64,000 bases of DNA, from positions 20,857-84,856 of the forward strand of contig NZ_JADNAT010000007.1 in the NCBI RefSeq assembly GCF_015550425.1, given 5' to 3'. Source of the DNA: Clostridium sp. 1001275B_160808_H3. Lineage in GTDB: Bacteria > Bacillota > Clostridia > Clostridiales > Clostridiaceae. A model generated the notes under the pieces. It did not search any database. It had not been told where the DNA came from and worked only from the letters and a program-made list of their open reading frames with translations. The position numbers and the translations under genes were made by a program. Of this stretch, positions 47,077 to 55,701 are shown piece by piece; positions within the stretch are counted from its first letter, which is position 1, and each line of letters starts with the position of its first letter.

Positions 47077-48363
47077 ATGCAATATTTAGTTGTAGCACTT
47101 TTAGGTGCATTAGCAGCAATATTATCAAATGCTGGTATAGCTGTTTTCAATGATGGATTTAGAGCCATAGTTCCAGAATACTTAGAAGGAAGAATGGACA
47201 AGAAAGCTTTAGCAGCAACATCTTTTGCAATCAGCTTTGGATTAGTTATAGGTTTTGGTATTCCAGTATCAATAGCTGCATCCATTATCTTGATTCACAG
47301 TATATTACTAGGTACTGATATCATTGGATCTTTTTGTCCAAGCGGTAAAAAAGGATTAGCTATATCAGGAGTAGTAGGAGCTCTTTATGGAGTAGGTATA
47401 GTTTATGGATTACAATTTGTAGTTGATTTATTTGCAATGTTACCAGTTAATTTCTTAGACGCATTAAAGCAAGTTGGAACTCCAATAACAGTTGCTTTTG
47501 CAGTATTCCCAGCACTTGTTGTTTCTTATCAATTTGGAATTAAAAAAGGATTTCTTACAGGAATAGTTGCTTTAATAGTTAGACAAATAACTGCAATATA
47601 TGGAACTTTCACTGTAAATGGTGCTAGCGTTAAGTTAGACCAAGAAGGTATGGCATTACTTGCAGGTATGATAATAATGATTGCTTTTGCAATGCAAGAA
47701 AAACCAGATCCAAATGCTCCACAAATTGATTTAGTAGCAATTTTTGCAGAAAGAGTTAAGAAAATCAAAAAGAATTTACCTTTATTAGCATTAATGGGTG
47801 GATTAATATCAGCAGCAACTAGTCTTACTTTAGTAGCTGGAGACCCAATAAGCTTAAATCTTTTAGCAGAAGGAAAAACAACTGAAGCTGCAATGACAGC
47901 ATTTGCAAGAGGTATAGGATTTATACCACTAGTTGCAACTACAGCAATTTCAACTGGAGTATATGCACCAGCAGGTATGACATTTGTATTTGTTACTGGA
48001 TTTTTAATTGGAAACCCAATATTAGCATTTGTTGCAGGAGCTGCAGTAATGGCTTTAGAAATCTATTTCTTAGATGTATTAGCTAAGTTGATGGACAAGT
48101 TCCCAGGAGTTAGAAAATGTGGAGATAACATAAGAACAGCTATGAGTAAAGTATTAGAAGTAGCTTTATTAATAGGTGGTATGATGGCTGCACAAGCTAT
48201 GGCACCAGGACTTGGATTATTCGTAGTAGTTGGTTTATACGTTTTAAACAAAACTTCAAAGAAACCAATAGTAGATATGGCAGTTGGTCCAGTTGGAGCA
48301 ATTGGAGTTGGAGTTTTAATTAACATACTATACTTAGTTGGATTATATGTAATACCAAGTTAA
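47077..48363 (+). CDS. yhfT: YhfT-type multi-spanning membrane protein
   Basis: A 428-residue polytopic membrane protein with about ten to twelve helices. The N-terminal segment LGALAAILSNAGIAVFNDGFRAIVPEYLEGRMDKKALAATSF and the GFGIPVSIAASIILIHSILLGTD region (given here only as landmarks) match YhfT-type proteins. Likely a transporter for the substrate of the pathway, by position and topology; no transport family can be named. ATG 47077 follows GGAGGT. Length is close to the E. coli protein. Confidence 0.83.
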   Translation: MQYLVVALLGALAAILSNAGIAVFNDGFRAIVPEYLEGRMDKKALAATSFAISFGLVIGFGIPVSIAASIILIHSILLGTDIIGSFCPSGKKGLAISGVVGALYGVGIVYGLQFVVDLFAMLPVNFLDALKQVGTPITVAFAVFPALVVSYQFGIKKGFLTGIVALIVRQITAIYGTFTVNGASVKLDQEGMALLAGMIIMIAFAMQEKPDPNAPQIDLVAIFAERVKKIKKNLPLLALMGGLISAATSLTLVAGDPISLNLLAEGKTTEAAMTAFARGIGFIPLVATTAISTGVYAPAGMTFVFVTGFLIGNPILAFVAGAAVMALEIYFLDVLAKLMDKFPGVRKCGDNIRTAMSKVLEVALLIGGMMAAQAMAPGLGLFVVVGLYVLNKTSKKPIVDMAVGPVGAIGVGVLINILYLVGLYVIPS

Positions 48364-48772
48364 TCAATGGATAATTGACAATGGAAAATGGACAATTTAT
48401 GTAATAACTCAGACGAGCTGAGTTATGAAAATGAGGAGTTAAAGAATGAAAAAGTAAAAGAGTTATGGAAATGATTCGGACAAGCAAGAATCCAATGAAT
48501 AATAAATAATTAAAAATGGATAATTGAGATAATAACTCGAAAGAGCAAGAGGACAATTAATAATTGATAATGCACAATTGATAATTAAGGTAATAACTCA
48601 GAGGAGCTGAGTTGGAACAATTGATAATTGACAATGTACAATGGATAATTAATGAATAAAATCTAAGGAGTTTAAGAAAATTTAATTTTAAATAATTCAG
48701 AACTAGCTGAATTATCCCATCTAATTGTCAATTATCAATTTTCAATTATCAATTGAACAAAGGGGTGTTTAT
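48364..48772. repeat. Repeat-rich intergenic region with multiple small palindromes
   Basis: It contains four related units around 48400-48425, 48530-48550, 48590-48613 and 48693-48716. Two read ATAACTCAG...CTGAGTT as short hairpins, and one is AATTCAG-AACTAG-CTGAATT. They are interspersed with many permutations of AATTGATAATTGACAATG. The last block (48722-48755) is the reverse complement of an earlier one (from about 48605), so the whole can fold on itself. No gene is supported. Confidence 0.8.
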
Positions 48773-49648
48773 ATGAATAAGGAAATAATTTATGCACATG
48801 AGCATATTACTATAGATTTATCTGGTGTAAAAAAAGATGCAGATTGTTTTTTAAATAATAAGAAGCAAACTATTGAAGAATTTAAAGATTTAAAAGCTAA
48901 AGGAGTTTCTACTATTATAGATGTTACAAATAGAGGAATGGGTAGAAGCACTGAATATGTAGCTGAAGTTATTAATGAAACTGGATTAAATATTCTTCAA
49001 TCAACTGGATATTATAAAGAACCATTTCTTCCAGAAGAGGTTTATAAAATAAATGAGAAGAAGATGGCAAATATTTTAGTAGATGAAATAATAAATGGTA
49101 TAGATGAAACATCGGTAAAGGCTTCTGTAATAGGAGAAATAGGAACTAGTTTAAATAAAATAGAAGAAATGGAAAAGAAGGTTTTTGAAGCTTCATGTAT
49201 GGCACATCTTGAAACTGGAGTTCCAATAATAACACATACAACACTTGGGAAATTAGGACTTGAACAAATTGAGATATTTAAAAATTTCAATGTAGATTTA
49301 TCTAAGGTTACATTAAGTCATATAGATTTAAGTGGAGACTTAGAATATATGTTTAGATTATTAGATACTGGTGTAAATATAGCATTTGATACAATTGGGA
49401 AAAATAATTATCAGCCAGATGAAAAAAGAGCAGAATGGTTAAAGGCTCTTTGTGAAAGAGGATATAGCAATCAAATAGTTATGTCTATGGATATTACAAG
49501 AAAATCTCACTTTAGAGAAAATGGTGGACTTGGTTATAGTTATTTAATAGATAGCTTTCTGCCAAGATTATATGAAAATGAAATTTCTAGCAAGCATATA
49601 GAAAATATGTTAGTTAATAATATAAAAAATATTTATAACCTTAAGTAG
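48773..49648 (+). CDS. php: Php/YhfV phosphotriesterase-homology protein
   Basis: A 291-residue amidohydrolase-fold protein of the phosphotriesterase family. Binuclear-metal ligands are visible: the HxH in YAHEHITID, a bridging Glu in VIGEIGTS (as in E. coli Php, where Glu replaces the carboxylated Lys of phosphotriesterase), His residues in IITHTTLG and LSHIDLSG, and the Asp in MSMDITRKSHFRENGG. The reaction is unknown; hydrolysis of a phospho- or carboxylic ester, amide or lactone is possible. ATG 48773 follows AAAGGGG. It begins a tight php-yhfS-yhfX gene group. Confidence 0.87.
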   Translation: MNKEIIYAHEHITIDLSGVKKDADCFLNNKKQTIEEFKDLKAKGVSTIIDVTNRGMGRSTEYVAEVINETGLNILQSTGYYKEPFLPEEVYKINEKKMANILVDEIINGIDETSVKASVIGEIGTSLNKIEEMEKKVFEASCMAHLETGVPIITHTTLGKLGLEQIEIFKNFNVDLSKVTLSHIDLSGDLEYMFRLLDTGVNIAFDTIGKNNYQPDEKRAEWLKALCERGYSNQIVMSMDITRKSHFRENGGLGYSYLIDSFLPRLYENEISSKHIENMLVNNIKNIYNLK

Positions 49649-49659
49649 GAGGAAGAGTT

Positions 49660-50769
49660 ATGAGAACATACCCATTACACTCAATAAGTTTAGATGAAGC
49701 AAAAAAACTACAATTTAAAATAATAGATACAATAACAAAGCATTTTGATGGAAGAGAAGTTCTATCTCTAGGTGATTTAGGTGTTGTTAAGGGATTGAAT
49801 AAACCTACTTATACTAAGAAAGTAGAAAATGTTTTTGCAGAAGTTTTTGATGCAGAAGCTGCAATATTAGTAAGAGGTGCAGGGACAGGTGCCATAAGAT
49901 GGGGATTAATTAGCTTTATGGAAAGTGGAGATACAATATTAGTTCATGATGCTCCAATATATCCAACTTCAAAAGTTACTATTGAGACTATGGGACTTAA
50001 GATTATAAAAGCTAATTTTAATGATTTAAATGATGTAAAAGATGTAGTATTAAAAAATCCACATATAAAAGGGGCATTAGTTCAAAATACAAGACAAAAG
50101 ATTGATGATTCTTATGACTTAGAAGAAGTTATAACTGCAATAAAAGAATCAAATTCTAATATAAAAATAATTACTGATGATAATTATGCAGCTTTAAAGG
50201 TAAAGAAAATAGGAAATCAATGCGGAGCTGATCTTGGAAGTTTTTCTTGCTTTAAGATATTAGGTCCAGAAGGTGTTGGAGTATTAATAGGAAATAAGGA
50301 ACTTGTAGATAAAGTTTATTCACTAAATTACTCAGGAGGAAGCCAAGTTCAAGGTCATGAAGCTATGGAGGCATTAAGAGGACTTGTATATGCACCAGTT
50401 TCATTAGCAATTCAATCAGAGGTTAATGAGGAACTTGTAACAAGATTAAAATGTGGTGAAGTTGAAGGAGTAAAAGATGCATTCCTTGCAAATGCTCAAT
50501 CAAAAGTTTTACTAGTTGAATTAAATGAAGATATAGCAGAAGAAGTTTTAGAGTTAACTACAAAATATGGAGCAGCATCACATCCTGTAGGATCAGAATC
50601 AAAATATGAATTTGTTCCAATGATGTATAGAGTATCAGGAACGTTTAGAGCTGCTGACCCTACTCTAGAAAAAAGAATGATAAGAGTAAATCCAATGAGA
50701 AGTGGGGCAGATACAATAATAAGAATATTAAAAAGTGCAATTGAGGATGTTAAAAAAGAAATTAAGTAA
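49660..50769 (+). CDS. yhfS: YhfS-type PLP-dependent aminotransferase-fold enzyme
   Basis: A 369-residue fold-type I PLP enzyme. DDNYAALKV supplies the cofactor Asp, and FSCFKILGPEGVGVLIG contains the Schiff-base Lys; ILVRGAGTGAIRW is the phosphate-binding turn. Related to cystathionine-synthase/aminotransferase-like proteins, but the substrate is unknown. Eleven bases after php, with AGGAGGAAGAG upstream, and 12 bases before yhfX. Two PLP enzymes of different fold in one operon imply amino-acid chemistry. Confidence 0.86.
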   Translation: MRTYPLHSISLDEAKKLQFKIIDTITKHFDGREVLSLGDLGVVKGLNKPTYTKKVENVFAEVFDAEAAILVRGAGTGAIRWGLISFMESGDTILVHDAPIYPTSKVTIETMGLKIIKANFNDLNDVKDVVLKNPHIKGALVQNTRQKIDDSYDLEEVITAIKESNSNIKIITDDNYAALKVKKIGNQCGADLGSFSCFKILGPEGVGVLIGNKELVDKVYSLNYSGGSQVQGHEAMEALRGLVYAPVSLAIQSEVNEELVTRLKCGEVEGVKDAFLANAQSKVLLVELNEDIAEEVLELTTKYGAASHPVGSESKYEFVPMMYRVSGTFRAADPTLEKRMIRVNPMRSGADTIIRILKSAIEDVKKEIK

Positions 50770-50781
50770 GGAGGAGTAAGG

Positions 50782-51945
50782 ATGTTTCTTGAAAAGACCA
50801 TAGAAAGAAATAGGGAATTAGTTCAAGCTGCATTTAAGCTCCATAAAGAAGGAGTAATAATACCAGATACTTATGTTATTGATTTAGATACTTTAATAGA
50901 AAATGCAAAAAAGCTTAAAGATGAAGCAGATAAGTATGGTATAAAGCTTTATTTTATGACAAAACAAATAGGTAGAAATCCTCTTATTTGCAAAGAATTT
51001 ATGAAGCTTGGATATGATGGAGCAGTAGTGGTAGACTTCAAAGAAGCTGAAGTCATGATAGATAACGGAATAAAGATAGGTCATGTTGGACACTTAGTTC
51101 AAATTCCTAAAGCTTTAAATGAAAAAGTAATTAAGTCTAAACCAGATTATATTACAGTTTACTCAATTGAAAAAGCAAAAGAAATTAATGAGGTTTGTGA
51201 AAAGCTTAATATAAAACAAAATATAATGCTAAGAGTTTTAGGTGAAAATGATAATTTATATTCAGGACAATATGGTGGATTTAAATTAAATGAACTTAAA
51301 AGTGTAGGAGCAGAATTAGTTAAGCTTAAAAATTTAAATTTAGCTGGTGTAACTTCATTTCCATGTTTCTTGTTTGATGAAGAAAGCAATGAAATTAAAA
51401 GAACAAATAATATAGATACAATTAAAGAAGCAAAAGACATATTAGAAAAAGAATTCAATGTAAAAATAGATCAATTAAATATGCCATCAGCTACCTGTGT
51501 TAATTCCATAAAGAAAATATATGAAGAAGGTGGAACTCACGGGGAACCAGGACATGGATTAACAGGAAGTACTCCATATCATAAATTTAATGATGGAGAT
51601 GAACTTCCAGCAATGGTTTATGTAAGTGAAGTATCACACAATTTATTAGATAGAGCTTATTGCTATGGTGGAGGTCATTATAGAAGATCTCATATGGAAA
51701 ATGCTTTAGTTGGAACAGATATAGATAATTCAAAAATGATTAAAGTAATTCCACCAACAGATGAAAGTATAGATTATCATTTTGAACTATCAGAAAACTG
51801 TAATGTATCAGATACAGTAATAATGGCTTTTAGAACTCAAATATTTGTTACAAGGAGCAATGTGGCAATAGTTAATGGAATAAAGAGTGGAAATCCAGAA
51901 ATAGTTGGAATTTACGACTCACAAGGAAAAAGGATCAATGGATAA
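50782..51945 (+). CDS. yhfX: YhfX-type alanine-racemase-fold PLP enzyme
   Basis: A 387-residue fold-type III PLP protein. The N-terminal barrel begins around DTYVIDLDTLIENAKKL, with the PLP Lys in LYFMTKQIGRNP, and the phosphate-binding and substrate region includes GEPGHGLTGSTPYH. Members relate to amino-acid racemases and D-threonine aldolases; the specific reaction is unknown. ATG 50782 follows GGAGGAG. The structured repeat copy 2 begins five bases after its stop. Confidence 0.87.
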   Translation: MFLEKTIERNRELVQAAFKLHKEGVIIPDTYVIDLDTLIENAKKLKDEADKYGIKLYFMTKQIGRNPLICKEFMKLGYDGAVVVDFKEAEVMIDNGIKIGHVGHLVQIPKALNEKVIKSKPDYITVYSIEKAKEINEVCEKLNIKQNIMLRVLGENDNLYSGQYGGFKLNELKSVGAELVKLKNLNLAGVTSFPCFLFDEESNEIKRTNNIDTIKEAKDILEKEFNVKIDQLNMPSATCVNSIKKIYEEGGTHGEPGHGLTGSTPYHKFNDGDELPAMVYVSEVSHNLLDRAYCYGGGHYRRSHMENALVGTDIDNSKMIKVIPPTDESIDYHFELSENCNVSDTVIMAFRTQIFVTRSNVAIVNGIKSGNPEIVGIYDSQGKRING

Positions 51946-51950
51946 TTGAA

Positions 51951-52218
51951 AATATAAAGGCTACGATAACTAGATATGTTCCATAAGCTAAATAGCTGTG
52001 CGAAGAAGTACTAGGCTTGGAAAAACTACTAAGCCAAGAGTTTTGGTTAACTCACTGCGTTCAAACAAACCAACAACACTAAGGCCTAGTAGTTTTTCCT
52101 TCACCAAGTACTTCTAACTGCTCGCTATATGCTTATTTCACATATTCTATTTATCTTCGCCAACTTATATTTCTCAATTTAAAATTATTAAATGAAGAAT
52201 TAGCATAATTAATGATAT
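51951..52218 (+). repeat. Structured dispersed repeat, copy 2
   Basis: Near-identical to 11023-11289. Within the hairpin, T11094-A11166 becomes A52023-T52095, T11072-A11191 becomes C52001-G52120, and G11125-C11131 becomes A52054-T52060; in all three, pairing is kept. It interrupts the yhfX-yhfW junction and, like copy 1, starts at a stop codon. Pairing conserved despite sequence change means the structure itself has been selected. Confidence 0.88.
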
Positions 52219-52543
52219 AAAAATCGGGAAGTTAACTTATATAATTAAATTTGTTTTTCAATTTATAAAACTGAATAAATAATTAGAGGAAAAGAAATGG
52301 ATGATGAGGATGGGATAATACCACAACCTTGTGCTGAAGTTTCTTTTAATTATAAGTGAAGAAAATGAAAAGTTACTAGTGAAAGAGTTTCGTAAAAGGG
52401 CATTAATGAACTTTGAATAGAAAGTGCTTTACAGCTATAGTTTAAGTTTTGCGTAGCAAAACAACATTAATTCTTTTATTTTTAAATTTTTTCATTCTTT
52501 CATTAATAAATTGTATTCACAATTTAAAAAGGAGGAAATTAAT
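52219..52543. other. Intergenic leader of yhfW
   Basis: No gene is supported. A hairpin GTTTTGC-GTA-GCAAAAC lies at 52446-52462, about 80 bases before the yhfW start, similar in style to the one before xdhC. GAAAGAGT-type degenerate repeats occur around 52350-52400. Confidence 0.4.
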
Positions 52544-53752
52544 ATGGGAAAATTCGTAGTAATTGTACTTGATGGTTTTGGCATTGGAGAAATGGATGAT
52601 GTTAAAGAAAAAAGACCTCAGGATATAAATTCAAATACTTGTCTTCATATTTTGGAAAGAAGAAAAGATGTAATTTTACCAAATCTTGAAAAGTTAGGTC
52701 TTATTAATATATTAGGAACAGAAATAAATGGAATGAAGGAAGATCCTCATGCAACGTTTGGAAAGGGAAAGTTAACTCATTTTGGAGCAGATACTTTCTT
52801 TGGACATCAAGAAATAATGGGAACAAAACCAAAGATGCCATTTAGAGAACCTATAAAAAATAAAATAGAAGTTATATATAATGCAATAAAGGAAGCAGGA
52901 TATAAAGTTTATTATAAGGAAGGTAAGAAAGAAAAGTATTTAGTAGTTGAAGATGCTCTTACTGTTGCAGATAATATAGAATGTGATTTAGGCCAAGCCT
53001 TTAATATAACATCAGCCTTAGATTTAATACCTTTTAGTAAGGTGTTAGAAATTGGTCATATAGTTAGATCTATTGCAACAGTTCCTAGAGTTATAACTTT
53101 TGGAGGAAAAGGAATTACTTTAGAAGATATATTAAATGCAGAAGAAGAAAAAGATGGTGGATATATAGGAATAAATGCACCTAAGTCAGGTGTTTATAAT
53201 GAAGGATATGAATGTATACACTTAGGATATGGAGTTAATCCAAATACACAAGTATCAACAATATTATCTGAAGAAAATGTACCAGTTTACTTATTAGGAA
53301 AAGTAGCAGATGTAGTTATAAATGAAAAAGGTACAAGCATACCTATGGTAGATACAGAAAAGGTATTGAAGAGGACAATAGAAATATCTAAAGAAGTAAA
53401 AGAAGGTTTCATATGCTGTAATGTACAAGAAACAGATTTATCAGGGCATGCTGAAAATGTTGATAGATATGCAGAAAAACTTCAAATTGCAGATAAGCTT
53501 ATAGGTGAGCTTATAGGGACAGTAAAAGATAATGATATATTACTAGTAATGGCAGATCACGGAAATGATCCAACAATAGGACATAGCAAGCACACAAGAG
53601 AAATGGTTCCGCTTATGATTTATGGAAAAAATATAAAAGAAGGATTCGTAGGTGTAAGAGAAACACTTTCAGATGTGGGAGCAACAGTTGCAGATTACTT
53701 TAAAGTAAAGGCACCTGAAAATGGAACAAGTTTTTTAAGCAAACTATTATAG
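52544..53752 (+). CDS. yhfW: YhfW-type phosphopentomutase-like metalloenzyme
   Basis: A 402-residue alkaline-phosphatase-superfamily enzyme. VVIVLDGFGIGEMDD holds the first metal-binding Asp, HFGADTFFGHQEIMGTKP holds the phospho-acceptor Thr region, and LVMADHGNDPTIGHSKHTRE is the DHGNDPT signature of phosphopentomutases. It could move a phosphate between hydroxyls of a sugar or polyol. Family resemblance to DeoB is clear, but yhfW-type members form a separate group of unknown substrate. ATG 52544 follows AAGGAGG. Last recognisable yhf gene in this cluster. Confidence 0.87.
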   Translation: MGKFVVIVLDGFGIGEMDDVKEKRPQDINSNTCLHILERRKDVILPNLEKLGLINILGTEINGMKEDPHATFGKGKLTHFGADTFFGHQEIMGTKPKMPFREPIKNKIEVIYNAIKEAGYKVYYKEGKKEKYLVVEDALTVADNIECDLGQAFNITSALDLIPFSKVLEIGHIVRSIATVPRVITFGGKGITLEDILNAEEEKDGGYIGINAPKSGVYNEGYECIHLGYGVNPNTQVSTILSEENVPVYLLGKVADVVINEKGTSIPMVDTEKVLKRTIEISKEVKEGFICCNVQETDLSGHAENVDRYAEKLQIADKLIGELIGTVKDNDILLVMADHGNDPTIGHSKHTREMVPLMIYGKNIKEGFVGVRETLSDVGATVADYFKVKAPENGTSFLSKLL

Positions 53753-54243
53753 AATTTTTAGATAAGTAGTTTAAGATTTTAATATAAAGATTATATAGGA
53801 GATTGTTTTGTAAAGGCTATATAAATGATTTACAAATTTCCAAATAGAGATTATGTAAATTGCGATTATGTGAATAAAGATAATGTGAATTAAGATTTAG
53901 ATATAGAGTTTATAGGTAACTTGAAATATCAAAAGATAAAAATAAACATAGAAGAAGCATAAGAAATAAACAATAAATAAAAACTAAATAATTTTATATA
54001 ATGGAGAAGTTAAAATAAGGAAATTGAATATTAAAGAAAGCTTAATATTTGTAACTCATTTTAATTTCTCTAATTTTATTTAATGCAAATTTAAGGTAGT
54101 TTATTTTAGTTTATCTATTTTTATTTAGTACAACTATAAAGTTATTATTAGTAAGTATAAATTAACTGCTATCTAATATTTTTACTTTAATCAAATTTTG
54201 ATGATTAAAAATTTTCTAGTATATATAATAGGAGGTTAGTTCA
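53753..54243. other. Intergenic region before amidase gene
   Basis: 491 AT-rich bases without a supportable gene. There are short repeats of GATTATGTGAAT-like units at 53840-53895 and a weak hairpin AATATTAA / TTAATATT at 54027-54049. No confident promoter was found. Confidence 0.35.
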
Positions 54244-55536
54244 ATGGATGAGAAGAAAATAAAATTACATAAGACTAAAGTTTTAGCAAATCAAAATTTA
54301 TGTAGGTCTGTTATTTCTATAAATAATTCTTTAGGAGAAGAAGTAAATGATAAAGATAATGATTATTTAACTTTTGGAGTTAAGAATACTGTGGATATTC
54401 CTATAAGTTTGGTGGACAAATTAAGGAAAAATTCTAAATATTTATTTGCAACTATAGATAAAATGTCTCATCTTGGTAGAAGTATAGATACAGATTTAAT
54501 TAATCCATTAACATATAGATGCATGACAGGATCAAGTAGTGGAACAGCTATTAATATCCTTAAAGGGATTAATGACTTTGGAATAGGAACAGATGGTGGA
54601 GGATCAGTACTAGCACCAGCACTTAGTACTAATTTATATTCATTTATAGGATCAGGAGTTGGATTAGTCACAGGAAAGGAAAGTTTATCCACAGATAGTA
54701 TATCTTTTACAGGAGGAATTGGAGTAATATCAAAAAGCTTCCATATATTAAAAGATGTAGTTGAAGAAATATTAGAAAAGAAAATAAAATATAGTGAGGA
54801 TAAAATAAGAGTATTGATACCTAAGAATAATTCAATAGTTTTACCTGATGGAATGGACATGAGATTAGAAATAGACAAAGCAATTAATTATATAAATGAA
54901 AATAGTAATATGGTGGACAAATTAAGAGATAATCAATGGGATAGTTTAGTGGACGAAGATAGGGAAAATTTGGTGGATAAGGCAGTAGAGAAGCTAGAAG
55001 AAAATCTGGAGGACAAGTTTAAGAATAATCCAGAGCAAAAATTGATGGCTAAATTAGAAGATAGTTTAGTAGATAAGTCTGCTAAGGATAAAGCAAGTAG
55101 TGAAAATATTAAGGCAAAATTTGAATTCATAGAATACTCTTTTGATAATATATATGAAAGAAATATTGCTATAAAAGAAATAAAGAATATATTTAATAAT
55201 GATATTGCAGATATTATTTTAACTTATGAAGGTCCAATAGATGTATATGGTTATGATGAAACTATCCAAAGAAGTTTTAAAGGTAAGGCTGAAAAAGAAA
55301 TCACATCAAATGGGGGAAAAGGAATAGTTAAAGCAATAAATATGTGTAAATGTACAGGTATTACAATTCCAGGAGAAAAGCTTGCTAGTGGATTTGTGAT
55401 TTGTGCAAATGAGGGGATGGAAGGATTAATTAATGCTTTTGATCTTGGAGAAATTATTGAAGAAAGTATAGAAAAAAATGAAATATTTAATAGATATTTT
55501 ATTGATAGAGAGAAGTTTGTGGAACCAATAGAATAA
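54244..55536 (+). CDS. Amidase-signature family protein
   Basis: A 430-residue protein with the amidase-signature core: catalytic Lys (K48 in FGVKNTVDI), cis-Ser in MTGSSSGTAIN and the nucleophile region GTDGGGSVLAPAL. It likely hydrolyses an amide bond of a small molecule. The central region (about 220-300) is an unusual charged, low-complexity insert with repeated SLVDE/NLVDK/SLVDK units. ATG 54244 follows AGGAGGT. It is co-directional with the yhf genes but 490 bases away, so membership in the same pathway is plausible, not proven. Confidence 0.78.
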   Translation: MDEKKIKLHKTKVLANQNLCRSVISINNSLGEEVNDKDNDYLTFGVKNTVDIPISLVDKLRKNSKYLFATIDKMSHLGRSIDTDLINPLTYRCMTGSSSGTAINILKGINDFGIGTDGGGSVLAPALSTNLYSFIGSGVGLVTGKESLSTDSISFTGGIGVISKSFHILKDVVEEILEKKIKYSEDKIRVLIPKNNSIVLPDGMDMRLEIDKAINYINENSNMVDKLRDNQWDSLVDEDRENLVDKAVEKLEENLEDKFKNNPEQKLMAKLEDSLVDKSAKDKASSENIKAKFEFIEYSFDNIYERNIAIKEIKNIFNNDIADIILTYEGPIDVYGYDETIQRSFKGKAEKEITSNGGKGIVKAINMCKCTGITIPGEKLASGFVICANEGMEGLINAFDLGEIIEESIEKNEIFNRYFIDREKFVEPIE

Positions 55537-55633
55537 TGAAAAGATAGGTCCTAGGGAAATTACCTCATTGGTCTAGAGAAATTCAACTGAAGGTCAGAAA
55601 ATAGGAAAAAGAAAATTCAAATTAGTGATATTA

Positions 55634-55642
55634 TGTTATAAT
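55634..55642 (+). promoter_or_regulatory. Extended -10 promoter of the DUF6056-like gene
   Basis: TGTTATAAT (TGnTATAAT) is a perfect extended -10 element 60 bases before the start codon. The -35 region is weak. Confidence 0.55.
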
Positions 55643-55701
55643 AAAACTCCAAGCCGGTTTCAGTAAAATTTATTTTAAAGTCATTTTAGGAGAGAAGACA
55701 T

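Noticed and set aside
48364..48772. CRISPR array or riboswitch
   Set aside because: Repeats are degenerate, partly inverted and irregularly spaced; no cas genes are nearby and no known riboswitch core was recognised.
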